DNA of 64,000 nt from Ancylobacter novellus (GCA_003241695.1 QFPN01000004.1:310001-374000); one strand, 5' to 3'; positions 51,426 to 61,860 are shown, counted from the stretch's first letter. Notes: generated from the letters alone by a model not told the origin. Made by a program: numbers and translations.

Positions 51426-51614
51426 GGCCCGATCGGAGAGGCCCGGCCGCCCCCCGACGCGGCGTAAAGCGGAAGGAGATCCACCCCGATCAGTCCGTCA
51501 CGCCAGCGTCTTCGCACAGGCGTCCACGGCGCGGAGCGCGACAATCCCGGAAAGGCGTCGGCGCGCAAGACAAACCGGGGATGACGACGGCGTTTCGACC
51601 GAACGGATCCAGCT

Positions 51615-52817
51615 CTAGCCTTTCCCGAACAGGCGGGAGAACACGCCCCCGAACCAGCCCCGGACGACCGACCAGACCAGCGAGCCGGCGTCGAGTTCCT
51701 TGACCTCGGCCGGAACCCCTGCGCCCTCGCCGCCGGCGAGGCGCGCCTCAAGGTTCTGGACGAACGCCGCCGTCAGGCGGTTCGCGACGTCCTGCACCAG
51801 CCCGGAGCGCCCGAACTGGGCGAGCATTCCGGTGAGCGCGTAGGCGACGTCGACGTCGACGCGGGCTCCGCCGCCGTCGGCCTCGCTCACGGCGTAGCGG
51901 ATCGCGCCACGGGTCGTGGAATTGCTCTTGGCGTCACGACCGGCGCCGTTAATCCGTCCCGATCGCGCCGCCTCGTCGCGCGAGACGTCGGCCACGCCCT
52001 GGAACTCGGCCGAGATCGGACCGGCCTTCACCCGGATGCGGCCTTCGACGCGCCCGTCGTCACTCACGCTGTTGAGCGAAGCTCCCGGCAGGCAGGACGC
52101 CACGCCGCGGATGTCGCCGAAGAAGGCCCAGACCTCCTCGGCGGGATGCGAGACCGTGAAGCTCTGCTTGAGGGTCGCCTGCGGCTTCCAGTCGTCGTCG
52201 AGCTTCGGCGCCTCGGCCGTGCGGGCCGGCGTCTTGTCCGCCGGCTTCGCGGCCGCGGCCGCGCGAGCCTGCGGGCGCGCCTCACCCGAATGGCCGGATC
52301 CGGTCGGCCCCAGACGGCGGCGCTCGCCGCCCGGCTTCGCGGAAACGCCGCGCGCGCGGCGCTCCGCGATGACGCTCTGCACCGCCCGGACGATGCCGAC
52401 ATAACCGGTACAGCGGCAGAGATTGCCGCTCATCGCGACGCGGATGTCGGTCTCGTTCGGCGTTTCGAGCCGGAGCACGAGATCACGCGCGGAAACCACC
52501 ATCCCGGGCGTGCAGTAGCCGCATTGAAGCGCATGCTCGCGCGTGAAGGCGGCGCGCAGCTCCCTCGCGATCTCGTCCTGGTCGAGCCCCTCGATCGTCA
52601 CGACGTCGGCTTGGTCGCAGGCCGCCGCGAAGGTGATGCAGGAGCGCGTCGGCTCGCCGTCGACCAGAAGCGTGCATGCGCCGCATACGCCGTGCTCACA
52701 GCCGATATGAGTGCCGGTGAGGTTGTGGGTCTCGCGCAGCAGATCCGCGAGATGCGTCCTGGGCTCGACGTCGGCGTCGAGGCGGCGTCCGTTCACGGTG
52801 AGGGCGACGGCTGTCAC
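51615..52817 (-). CDS. [2Fe-2S] subunit of a molybdenum hydroxylase fused to a CoxG/SRPBCC domain
   Basis: A 400-residue fusion. Residues 1-155 are a CoxS-type iron-sulfur protein with both cluster motifs: GCEHGVCGACT and a later RSC, then CGYCTPGM and CRCTGY. A linker rich in Ala, Pro and Arg spans 155-210. Residues 215-355 are a CoxG domain (FTVSHPAEEVWAFFGDI, LPGASL, AYALTGMLAQFGRSGLVQDVA). The protein ends in an amphipathic, probably membrane-associating tail (SLVWSVVRGWFGGVFSRLF). CoxS and CoxG are normally separate; CoxG-type proteins are tied to the membrane or quinone side of carbon-monoxide-dehydrogenase-like enzymes. Last gene of the L-M-S operon, ATGA-coupled. Confidence 0.9.
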   Translation of the reverse strand: MTAVALTVNGRRLDADVEPRTHLADLLRETHNLTGTHIGCEHGVCGACTLLVDGEPTRSCITFAAACDQADVVTIEGLDQDEIARELRAAFTREHALQCGYCTPGMVVSARDLVLRLETPNETDIRVAMSGNLCRCTGYVGIVRAVQSVIAERRARGVSAKPGGERRRLGPTGSGHSGEARPQARAAAAAKPADKTPARTAEAPKLDDDWKPQATLKQSFTVSHPAEEVWAFFGDIRGVASCLPGASLNSVSDDGRVEGRIRVKAGPISAEFQGVADVSRDEAARSGRINGAGRDAKSNSTTRGAIRYAVSEADGGGARVDVDVAYALTGMLAQFGRSGLVQDVANRLTAAFVQNLEARLAGGEGAGVPAEVKELDAGSLVWSVVRGWFGGVFSRLFGKG

Positions 52818-53641
52818 TGGAGGGTCGTCCGTTCGACGGCGCGGCGCAGGGCCGCCACATGGGTTCGGCGCTCGAGCGGGTCTTCCATCCCGAGCCTCTC
52901 GGCGAACCGGTCGACGGCCTCTGCGTCGAAGCTCTCCGGCCGGCCGTCGCCGATCAGTTCGCGGCCATCGGTCATCAGGAACGGCTTGCGCTCGGTCGCG
53001 CCGACGACGGCGCGGACGACGCCGCGCTCCGGATCGACGAGGTAGGCGCCGATCGCATGGGCGAACTCGCCGGTCTTGCGGCAGATCTTGTAGTAGCCCC
53101 AGCGCGCGCGCGCCGAGAGCTTCGGCACGGCGATCGACACGAGCAGCTCGCTTTGCCGGATGTCGGCTTCGAGCGCGCCGAGCATGTAGTCTTCGACCGC
53201 GATCGTACGCTCGCCCGACGGACCGCGCAGCGTCACGCTCGCGCCGAGCGCGGTCAGGATCGAGACCCAGTCGGCGGACGGGTCGGCGTGCGTGAGACTG
53301 CCCCCGATCGTGCCACGGCTGCGCACCGCGCGGTAGGCGATGTTGCGCGCGACCGTCGGCATGGCGCCCCGCGTCCCGTCCGGCGCGCGGCGATCCTCGA
53401 TGTCGGCGTGCGTCACGCAGGCGCCGAGCACGACGCGGTCGCCGAGGTCCTGCGCGCTGCGGAGTTCGTCGATCCCTGTGACGTCGACCACGAGATCCGG
53501 CTGCACCAGCCGCATGTTTAGCATCGGCCCGAGCGACTGGCTGCCAGCCATGATCTTGACGAGCGCCGTTTCGTCGCCGAGCAGCTTCAACGCGGAGGCG
53601 ACGTCCTTGGGGCGCGCATAGTCGAAATTGACCGGCTTCAT
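52814..53641 (-). CDS. FAD-binding subunit of the molybdenum hydroxylase (CoxM-like)
   Basis: A 275-residue protein from ATG 53641 (MKPVNFDYARPKDV). FAD-binding motifs AGSQSLGPMLNMRLVQPD near residue 32 and TIGGSLTHADPSADW near 110 are those of the xanthine dehydrogenase/CO dehydrogenase medium subunit. It relays electrons from the iron-sulfur subunit to the acceptor. It overlaps the large-subunit stop (ATGA) and the next start likewise. The upstream frame that extends to 54220 is a shadow of the large subunit. Confidence 0.93.
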   Translation of the reverse strand: MKPVNFDYARPKDVASALKLLGDETALVKIMAGSQSLGPMLNMRLVQPDLVVDVTGIDELRSAQDLGDRVVLGACVTHADIEDRRAPDGTRGAMPTVARNIAYRAVRSRGTIGGSLTHADPSADWVSILTALGASVTLRGPSGERTIAVEDYMLGALEADIRQSELLVSIAVPKLSARARWGYYKICRKTGEFAHAIGAYLVDPERGVVRAVVGATERKPFLMTDGRELIGDGRPESFDAEAVDRFAERLGMEDPLERRTHVAALRRAVERTTLQ

Positions 53642-56013
53642 GCCGCTTCTCCGACGCGCGCGTCCGGCCGTCCGGCCTTGGCGGCCTCGATCGCCTCCAG
53701 CACGCGGCGCGGCGTCATGGGCGAATGCAGCAGCTCTGCGCCAAGACCCTTCAGCGCGTCGTTGACGGCGTTGCCGATCGCGGCTGGCGGCGCGATGGCG
53801 CCGCCCTCGCCGAGCCCCTTCACGCCGAACTCGGTGTAGGGCGCGAGCGTCTCCATGTGGTCGAGCCGCGGGGCCGGCACCTCGGTCGGGCCAGGGAGCA
53901 AATAGTCGGCGAAGGTCGAGGCGAGCGGCTGGCCGGAGGAATCGAAGTTCATCTCCTCGTAGAGCGCCGTGCCGACGCCCTGGGCGAGGCCGCCATAGAT
54001 CTGGCCGTCGACCACCATCGGGTTGATGAGCTTCCCGCCGTCCTCGACGATCACGTAGTCCAGGATCTCGATGTCGCCGATCTCGGGATCCACCGCGACC
54101 GTCACGACATGGGCTGCGTAGCTGAAGGTGCCGCTGTCGCGGACAGGCTTGAAGCCGATCGTCGCCTCGAGGCCGCGCGGGTCGACCCCGAGCGGCAGAT
54201 CCTGCGGCCGCCGATACCACGTGTGGGCGACCTGCTCGAGCGTGACGCTGTCGTTGGGTCCGACGATCTCGCCGCCGACGAGTTCGACGTCCTCCACGCC
54301 GATCTGCAGCATGTGGGCGCCGATCGCCTTGGCGAGCTTCGCCACCTCCCTTGACGCGGTCGCGACCGCCCCGCCCGCCATCACGGCGCAGCGCGAGCCC
54401 CAGCTCCCGGTCGAGTACGGCGTGTATTCGGTGTCGCCATGGACGACCTTGATGCGCGCGAGGTCGACGCCGAGAATCTCATGCGCGACCTGCGCCAGCG
54501 TGGTCTCCATGCTCTGGCCGTGGCTATGCACGCCCACTCGAATCTCGATCCCGCCATCGGGCGTCATGCGCGCCGTCGCCTGTTCGTGTCCCGGCACCAT
54601 GGGGATGCCCCAGCCGGCGTAGACCGAGGTGCCGTGCGCGCCCTGCTCGCAATAGATCGACAGGCCGACGCCGAGCAGCCGCCCGTCGGACAGCGGCCGC
54701 TTCTGCCTTTCGCGGATGTCCGCGAGGTCGATCATCGCCATCGCGCGGCGCAGCGCTTCCGGGTAGTCGCCGGAGTCGAAATGCTTCCTGGTGATGTTGT
54801 CGAACGGCATCTGTTCGGGCCGCACGAGGTTCTTCATCCGGACCTCGTATGGCTCGATCCCCGCCTCCCGCGCGATCGCGTCGAGCATCAGCTCCAGCGC
54901 ATAGCAGACGCCAGTCCGCGCGACGCCGCGATAAGGCAGGATCGGACACTTGTTGGTCGCGACCGACCATGTCCGGCAACGATAGGACGGGAAGTCGTAG
55001 GGGCCGGGCAGGATGCTCGCGACCTGCGCGGCTTCGAGACAGGCGGAGAACGGGTACGAGGAATAGGCCCCGGAATCGACCGTCGCCTCGCAGTCGATCC
55101 CGCGCAGCGTTCCGTCGCGGTCGGCGTAGGCCGTGATCCTGTAATGGTGCTCGCGGCAGTTGGCTCCTGCGGTGAGATGCTCGCGGCGGTCTTCGAGCCA
55201 GCGCACCGGATGGCCGCAGCGCAGCGCGTACCAGCCGAGGCAGATGTCCTCGGGCAGGAGGATGCCCTTGTAACCAAAGCCGCCGCCGACGTCGGGAGAG
55301 ACGATCCGCACCTGCTCCTGACGGAGCCCGAGGCATTCGGCGAGGCCGTTGCGCACGATGTGCGGCATCTGGCTGCCGGTGATCAGCACGAGTTGTTCGA
55401 GCCGCTTGTCCCAATAAGCGACCGTGCCGCGCCCTTCCATCGGCGCCATGCTCTGGCGGGCGGTCGAGATCTCGCGGGTGATCCTGATGGGGGCGTCAAA
55501 CGCCGCCTCCATGTTCACGTCGACGAAGGTTTCGAGGAAGACGTTGTCGCCCCAGTGCTCGTGCAGCAGCGCCGAACCCGGCTCACGCGCCTTCAGCATG
55601 TCGTGGACGGCCGGAAGCTCCTCGAGATCGACCTCGACCATGGCCGCGAGGTCCTCGGCCTTCGCCCGCGTGTCTGCGACGCACATGGCGATCAGTTCGC
55701 CGACCTGCCGGACCTTTTCGTCGACCAGGACGGGCTGCTTCGACGGCTTGAAGCCGGCGAGGCCGGAGATCGCGACGATGGGCGTCACGCCGTCGAGATC
55801 CGAGGCGACGAAGACCTTGTCCCGGATCTCGTCCGGGATCCGGATCGCGCCGAGCCTCGCATGGGCGAGCGGCGACCGGACGAAGGCGACGTCCTTCATG
55901 CCGGCCATGCGGACGTCGCCGACATATTGCCCGCGGCCGCGCAGGAAGCGGTCGTCTTCCTTGCGCAGCGCCGAGGCGCCGACGCCCTGCCCCTGTTTCA
56001 GCTCCGTCGCCAC
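53638..56013 (-). CDS. Molybdopterin-binding large subunit of a molybdenum hydroxylase (CoxL-like, not a true CO dehydrogenase)
   Basis: About 791 residues; the GTG at 56013 has GAGG at good spacing, and a TTG at 56019 is the alternative. It begins ALRKEDDRFLRGRGQYVGDV and carries VGGGFGYKG (cofactor binding), QGAHGTSVY-type loops and the catalytic Glu in GLGEGGAIAPP near residue 735. The active-site loop near residue 365 reads PYRGVART. Form I CO dehydrogenase needs AYxCSFR with a catalytic Cys; its absence shows that this enzyme hydroxylates some other carbon centre, probably a heterocycle or aldehyde. First gene of a three-subunit operon in the F420 island. Confidence 0.93.
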   Translation of the reverse strand: MATELKQGQGVGASALRKEDDRFLRGRGQYVGDVRMAGMKDVAFVRSPLAHARLGAIRIPDEIRDKVFVASDLDGVTPIVAISGLAGFKPSKQPVLVDEKVRQVGELIAMCVADTRAKAEDLAAMVEVDLEELPAVHDMLKAREPGSALLHEHWGDNVFLETFVDVNMEAAFDAPIRITREISTARQSMAPMEGRGTVAYWDKRLEQLVLITGSQMPHIVRNGLAECLGLRQEQVRIVSPDVGGGFGYKGILLPEDICLGWYALRCGHPVRWLEDRREHLTAGANCREHHYRITAYADRDGTLRGIDCEATVDSGAYSSYPFSACLEAAQVASILPGPYDFPSYRCRTWSVATNKCPILPYRGVARTGVCYALELMLDAIAREAGIEPYEVRMKNLVRPEQMPFDNITRKHFDSGDYPEALRRAMAMIDLADIRERQKRPLSDGRLLGVGLSIYCEQGAHGTSVYAGWGIPMVPGHEQATARMTPDGGIEIRVGVHSHGQSMETTLAQVAHEILGVDLARIKVVHGDTEYTPYSTGSWGSRCAVMAGGAVATASREVAKLAKAIGAHMLQIGVEDVELVGGEIVGPNDSVTLEQVAHTWYRRPQDLPLGVDPRGLEATIGFKPVRDSGTFSYAAHVVTVAVDPEIGDIEILDYVIVEDGGKLINPMVVDGQIYGGLAQGVGTALYEEMNFDSSGQPLASTFADYLLPGPTEVPAPRLDHMETLAPYTEFGVKGLGEGGAIAPPAAIGNAVNDALKGLGAELLHSPMTPRRVLEAIEAAKAGRPDARVGEAA

Positions 56014-56036
56014 GTTCAAGCCTCGCAGTCTTGGAT

Positions 56037-56119
56037 GTCTCGCCCGCCCGCGGACGTTCGCGGGCCCCGACGGCGCGAGCGTCGCGGGGCCCCGGACGTC
56101 CGGCCGCGCCGGGCGAGAC
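56037..56119. other. Nested palindromes: a 10-bp closing stem around three hairpins
   Basis: GTCTCGCCCG (56037-56046) pairs with CGGGCGAGAC (56110-56119). Inside lie CCCGCG/CGCGGG (56047-56064), CGACG/CGTCG (56068-56084, extended by three G-C pairs across a bulge) and the self-complementary CCGGACGTCCGG (56092-56103). The element fills most of the gap between the M20 gene and the large-subunit gene. It is either a mobile intergenic palindrome or a structured leader. Confidence 0.55.
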
Positions 56120-56133
56120 GCGGATCGGACCCC

Positions 56134-57411
56134 TTAGGCGGACTTCTCGCCGTTGCACCAGTCGTAGATGCTGAGCGCCATGACCTTGATCGACGTCAGA
56201 TAGTCGTCGATCGAGACCCATTCGTCGTTGGCGTGCATTACGGCGGTCGAGCCCGGCCCGAAGATCACGGTCGGGGTTTCGCCGTAGCTGTTGAGGAAGC
56301 GCGTGTCCGCCGCGCCTTGCCGGCCGGAGATGATCGGCTGTTTGCCTGTGATCTCGGCGTAGGCGCTCGACACGGTCGAGACGATGCCATGATCGCGCGG
56401 GATCTCGGACGCCTCGGCGTCGTAGCCGACGAAGCGGACGACCGGCGGATGGTCCTTCATCCAGTCGTCCTTGGCGGCCGCTTCCGCGATCTTCTTCACG
56501 AGGCTTTGCTTGACGCCTTCATGATCTTCGCCCGGAACGGTGCCGATCGAGCCCTTGAGCAGCGCGCTCGACGGGAAGGCGCTCGGATAGTTGCCGGCCT
56601 GGAACGAGCCAATGATGCAGGGCAGCGAGTCGATAGCGCTCGGATAAAGCGGATGGGTGACGGTCGCGATGCGCTCCGCTTCGAGCTCGGCGACGGCGGC
56701 CGTGACCTTGTTGCCGAGGTCGATTGCGCTGACGCCGAGATAGCGCTGCTGGATGCCGGCGGGCTTGCCCTGGACCTCGATCTCGAACCAGATGCGGCCG
56801 ATGCAGGCGGGCTGGACATGGAGGTCGCTGGTCTCGCCCGAGATGCCGGCGTCGGCCCTGTAGCCGCGCGCGACGGTATCCAGCGTGCCGTGGCCCGAAA
56901 CCTCCTCGTCGATCACGACGTTGATCATCACGTCGCCCTTCGGCGTCAGGCCGAGCTCCTTGAGGTACTGGCAGGCGAGCACGTGGCTCGCGACGCCGCT
57001 CTTCATGTCGCAGGAGCCGCGGCCGTAGATGCGACCGTTCTCGATCTTGGCCGACCACGGATTGTCGCTCCAGCCTTCGCCATTGCCCACCGGGATCACG
57101 TCCGTGTGCCCGTTCAGCAGGAGCGAGCGGCCGCCGCCCGTGCCCTTCATCGTCGCGACGATGTTGGGGCGGTTCTCGTAGCCGCGCGCGACCGGGCGAT
57201 AGCCCGGATGCTTCTTCAGCTCCTCCCAGTCGGTCTCCCACATGTCGACATCGAGGCCGATCTTGTCGAAATAGCCCGACATGAACTTCTGGATCGCCGC
57301 CTCGTCGCCGGTAACCGAGGGGATCTTGACCATGTCCTGCAGGAACTCGACGGCGTGGTCGCGGCTCTCATCGACCTTGTCGAGGATCTTCTGGCGGTTG
57401 GGGTCGGTCAT
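56134..57411 (-). CDS. M20-family amidohydrolase (ArgE/DapE/carboxypeptidase-like)
   Basis: A 425-residue zinc-dependent hydrolase. Metal ligands and catalytic residues are recognisable: LLLNGHTDVIPVGNG near residue 100 (His, Asp), YGRGSCDMKSGVASHV with the bridging Asp, and IDEEVSGHGT with the catalytic Glu-Glu pair. A C-terminal His lies in STAVMHANDEWV. The lid domain sits between residues 210 and 330. The family cleaves N-acyl or peptide amide bonds of amino acids in the cytoplasm. In this island it could release an amino acid from an imported N-acyl or cyclic-derived substrate before the PLP enzymes act. Minus strand, between the LLM oxidoreductase and the molybdenum hydroxylase. Confidence 0.9.
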   Translation of the reverse strand: MTDPNRQKILDKVDESRDHAVEFLQDMVKIPSVTGDEAAIQKFMSGYFDKIGLDVDMWETDWEELKKHPGYRPVARGYENRPNIVATMKGTGGGRSLLLNGHTDVIPVGNGEGWSDNPWSAKIENGRIYGRGSCDMKSGVASHVLACQYLKELGLTPKGDVMINVVIDEEVSGHGTLDTVARGYRADAGISGETSDLHVQPACIGRIWFEIEVQGKPAGIQQRYLGVSAIDLGNKVTAAVAELEAERIATVTHPLYPSAIDSLPCIIGSFQAGNYPSAFPSSALLKGSIGTVPGEDHEGVKQSLVKKIAEAAAKDDWMKDHPPVVRFVGYDAEASEIPRDHGIVSTVSSAYAEITGKQPIISGRQGAADTRFLNSYGETPTVIFGPGSTAVMHANDEWVSIDDYLTSIKVMALSIYDWCNGEKSA

Positions 57412-57455
57412 CGGAATCTCCGAAAGTTCAAAAGGTTAGGTCACCGCGCGAATTG

Positions 57456-57556
57456 CGCCGTCATGCCCGGCCGGAGGCCGGGTATCCACGACTTGCACGT
57501 GGAGCGCGCCGCTGACCGAAGTCGTAGATACCCGCAAGAGCGTACATGACGACGCG
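57456..57556. repeat. RIME/REP-like intergenic palindrome
   Basis: An approximately 100-base element of nested inverted repeats: outer CGTCATG/CATGACG (57459 and 57545), a 14-bp stem with one mismatch (57480-57493 with 57520-57533) and the perfect hairpin CCCGGCC-GGA-GGCCGGG (57466-57482). The run CGTCATGCCCGGCC...GGCCGGGTATCCACG is the style of dispersed palindromes found between genes of Rhizobiales. Confidence 0.65.
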
Positions 57557-57570
57557 CCCGGAACAGCAGC

Positions 57571-58527
57571 TCAGCGCTTCCGGAGGCGCGGGAAGATTTC
57601 CTTCGCGATCGTCTCGACCTGGTCCATCTCGTACTTGTAGGGAACGAAGATGATCTTCTGGACGCCGGCGTCGAGCTGCGCCTGAAGCTGCGCGACGCAG
57701 TCGTCGACATTGCCCATGACGGCGCTCTCGCGCTTGCAATCGCTGTTCTCGGGGAAGTCCCACTCGGTGTTCAGCCAGTCCATCATCTTGGGTTCGACCG
57801 CCGCGCGGGTCTCGCCGATGCAGATCGGAAGCTGCGAGGCGTTCATCAGTTCGTCCGGGTTCTTGCCCGCCTCTTCGCCGAAGTTGCGGATCTTGTCCCA
57901 CGACTTCTTGAAGTCTTCCGGCGTGTAGAAATAGGTGAGCCAGCCGTCGCCCGAGACCGCGGCGCGCTTGAGGACCCGGTCGACATATCCGCCGAGCAGC
58001 AGCGGCATACGCGGCTGCTGGTACGGCTTCGGATACATCACCGCCTTCGAGATGTTGTGCGCCATGTACTCGCCCGATACCGAGTGTTCGGTCCAGAGCC
58101 GCGTCATGATCTCGAGGTTCTCGTCCATCAGCTTGCCGCGCTTGTCGAACGGGATGCCGGCGGCGTCGAACTCGCGCTTGTACCAGCCGACCGCCATGCC
58201 CATGACGAGCCGGCCCTGCGAGAGCTGGTCCATGCTCGAAAGCTGCTTGGCGAGCGCGATCGGGTTGCGGAGCGGCAGCACCAGGATGCCGGTGCCCATC
58301 TTGATCTTGGTGGTGCGGGCCGCGATGCCGGTCAGCACCGTCAGCGAGTCGATGATCGGGAAGTTCGGATCGACGCCGAGCAGCATGTGGTCCCACACCC
58401 AGACGCTGTCGTAGCCGAGCTCCTCGACCTTGACGCCGTAGTCCACCAGCGCGCGGGCGTCGGGCATATTAGGATAGGCGACGAAATTCCGCGCCGCGAT
58501 GCCGAAGGTGTTGGTGAGCATGGTCAT
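57571..58527 (-). CDS. LLM-class F420-dependent oxidoreductase
   Basis: A 318-residue protein from ATG 58527 after GGAGAG. It is a luciferase-like TIM barrel: YDSVWVWDHMLLG near residue 40, TKIKMGTGILVLPLRNPIALA with KQLSSMDQLSQGRLVMGMAVGW near 100, and PLLLGGYVDRVLKRAAVSGDGW near 175. The VWDH start and GxGWxxxEF-like GMAVGWYKREFDAAG block are typical of the F420-using branch (Rv2161c-like) rather than FMNH2 monooxygenases. F420 synthesis and NpdG genes in the same island strengthen the call. It would carry out a hydride transfer from F420H2 (reduction) or to F420 (oxidation) on a pathway intermediate. Follows the CoA-transferase B gene by 25 bases. Confidence 0.9.
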   Translation of the reverse strand: MTMLTNTFGIAARNFVAYPNMPDARALVDYGVKVEELGYDSVWVWDHMLLGVDPNFPIIDSLTVLTGIAARTTKIKMGTGILVLPLRNPIALAKQLSSMDQLSQGRLVMGMAVGWYKREFDAAGIPFDKRGKLMDENLEIMTRLWTEHSVSGEYMAHNISKAVMYPKPYQQPRMPLLLGGYVDRVLKRAAVSGDGWLTYFYTPEDFKKSWDKIRNFGEEAGKNPDELMNASQLPICIGETRAAVEPKMMDWLNTEWDFPENSDCKRESAVMGNVDDCVAQLQAQLDAGVQKIIFVPYKYEMDQVETIAKEIFPRLRKR

Positions 58528-58552
58528 GTCGAACTCTCCGGTTCTTGTCGCG

Positions 58553-59323
58553 TCAGGCGGTGAAGAGGCGGTCGGGGTCGATCGAGCGCAGCGTCGCCAG
58601 TTCGTGGTCGGTGGGCGGCTCCGTCACAGTCGCCGACGGGCTGAAGGCGAGGTCGAAGCCGGTGTTGTCCTGCACCTCCTCACGGCCGACGCCGGGATTG
58701 AGCGCGAGCACCGTCATGCGCCGGGTCTTCTCGTCGAAGCCGAACACTGCGAGCTCGGTTATCACGCGGAACATGCCGCCGGCCGGCAGGCCGTCCTTCG
58801 CCCGGCTGTCGCCCCCGCGGACGAAGCCGGGGCTCGTGATGAAGTCGACCTGCTCCACGAAGCGCCGCTTCTCGTGCTTCATGGCGACGATCATGTTGGT
58901 GAGGCTCGATATGTCGTTGCCGCCGCCCGAGCCCGGCAGGCGGATCTTCGGCTTGGCCGGATCGCCGATGAAGGACGAGTTCAGGTTGCCATACTGGTCG
59001 ATCTGAGCCCCACCCATGAAGCCGACGTCGACATAGCCGCGCTGGAGCAGCAGCAGCACTTCGGCCGAGCCCAGCACCATGTTGGCGCGCTTGGTGCAGC
59101 GCTGGTCGTTGGTGGAGGGCGGCAGCTTGCCGGGCTCGACGAACGCGCCCACGACGCCGCCCTCGAACAGGATGGTGAGGCCCGGGCACCGCAGCTTCTG
59201 CGCAAGCGTCGCCGCGAGCAGCGGGATGCCGACGCCGGCGAACACCACCTGGCCGTCGGTGAGCTGGCGCGAGCTCAGGATCGCGAGGATCTCGGTCGCG
59301 GTGTAGCGGCGCGCCTCAGTCAT
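58553..59323 (-). CDS. CoA-transferase beta subunit (glutaconate CoA-transferase B-like)
   Basis: A 256-residue subunit. The catalytic glutamate of class I CoA-transferases is in place: Glu54 in GLTILFEGGVVG, the same position as Glu54 in glutaconate CoA-transferase B. Further blocks are FMGGAQIDQYGNLNSSFIGD near 115, LPGSGGGNDISSL near 130 and the N-terminal GVGIPLLAATLAQ. The mycobacterial IpdB branch is related, but its IpdAB complex acts as a ring-opening hydrolase and lacks that glutamate use, so a true transferase is more likely here. It overlaps the alpha-subunit gene by 8 bases. Confidence 0.88.
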   Translation of the reverse strand: MTEARRYTATEILAILSSRQLTDGQVVFAGVGIPLLAATLAQKLRCPGLTILFEGGVVGAFVEPGKLPPSTNDQRCTKRANMVLGSAEVLLLLQRGYVDVGFMGGAQIDQYGNLNSSFIGDPAKPKIRLPGSGGGNDISSLTNMIVAMKHEKRRFVEQVDFITSPGFVRGGDSRAKDGLPAGGMFRVITELAVFGFDEKTRRMTVLALNPGVGREEVQDNTGFDLAFSPSATVTEPPTDHELATLRSIDPDRLFTA

Positions 59324-60331
59324 TGTAGATGCTCCGGCCCCGACGCGACGCCTCGATGACTTCGTCCATGCCGATCAGCGACAGGAAGTCGTTCCAGCTC
59401 TTCGGCCCGTACACGTGCTTGTCGAGATAGGCCTTCATCCCGCCGACCGGGTCGGCGTTCACCTGCGCGACGTAGGCCTCCATGTGCTTCATCATCGGCT
59501 CGTAGACGCCGAAGCACTCGTGCGGGGCTGAGCCGAACGGAACCTCGACCACGGCGTCGACGCAGAAGAACGGGATCTTGGTCTGGTCGGGCGCGCGGCG
59601 GATCTGGTCGTTGGAGACGATCCGCTCGGTCGTCAGGATCACGCGGTTCGCGGCCATTGCGAGGTCGATGTCCATGAACTGCAGGCCGTCGATCTGGGCG
59701 TTGCCGTAAGGGTCGCAGCGCTGCACGTGGATGATAGCGACGTCCGGGTTGAGCGCCGGGACGAGCAGCAGCTTCTCGCCCGTGAACGGGCAGTCGATCG
59801 TCTTGGTCTCGGGCCGCTGGCCGACGATGTCGGAGCCGAGCATCGAGCGGATCGGCATGAAGGGCACGCCCATGGCGCCGGCGCGGAAGCGCATGCCGAC
59901 CGCCATGTGGCTCCACTCCTGATAGAGCTTGGAGCCGCTCTCGACATGGTGGCGCATGACCTTCGAGAGGCCCCACAGAATGCCCTGCGCGAACCAGCTC
60001 GTGACGATCTCGTCCGCGACGTCGGAGCCGAACAGCAGGTCGCCGTCGGTCGAGACGATGCAGCGCGAGCAGGAGAGATGGCGCTTCTTCTGGCGCATCA
60101 GCTCCCAGATCATCGCCATCGGCGTGCGCGACATGGTCGAGCCGCCGACGCCGACCGTCATGCCGTCCTGCACGAAGGAGGCGGCGTCGGAGAGCGACAT
60201 CACCTTCTCGCGCAAGCTGCGGTCGCGCTTCTGGAGATCTGCGCGAAGATCGCCATAGGGCCTCGCTCCCGGATCCCGCGTCCGGGGTCCGGTGGGCTGC
60301 GGCCCGGCGGCCGGCGGAGTGGGGTGTTCGC

Positions 60332-60335
<4 letters not shown>
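59316..60335 (-). CDS. CoA-transferase alpha subunit (glutaconate CoA-transferase A-like)
   Basis: About 339 residues from ATG 60335, which overlaps the stop of the PLP-enzyme gene (ATGA). The first 45 residues are Pro/Arg-rich and atypical; the family domain starts at LREKVMSLSDAASFVQDG, followed by VGVGGSTMSRTPMAMIWEL. Later blocks are VALNPDVAII-type LLVPALNPDVAIIHVQRCDP and GNAQIDGLQFMDIDLAMAA. With the beta subunit it would move CoA from a donor such as acetyl- or succinyl-CoA onto a carboxylate made in this pathway. Confidence 0.88.
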
Positions 60336-61813
<1,478 letters not shown>

Positions 61814-61860
61814 GCGCCCCTTAGCCTGCATGCCGAAGCCGATCCAAAGGCCGTTATTTA

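Noticed and set aside
51574..51591. Half of a REP-like element (CCGGGGATGACGACGG) between fbiC and the CoxG fusion
   Set aside because: Only one arm is recognisable and the partner arm does not pair well; too weak to call a repeat.
53638..56013. Aerobic carbon monoxide dehydrogenase
   Set aside because: The catalytic Cys loop AYxCSFR of true CoxL is missing; only the overall family fits.
54439..57549. Plus-strand open frame of 1036 codons
   Set aside because: It runs antisense to the well-supported molybdenum hydroxylase large subunit and the M20 gene; it has no domain motif and is Arg/Asp-rich as expected for a GC-rich shadow frame.
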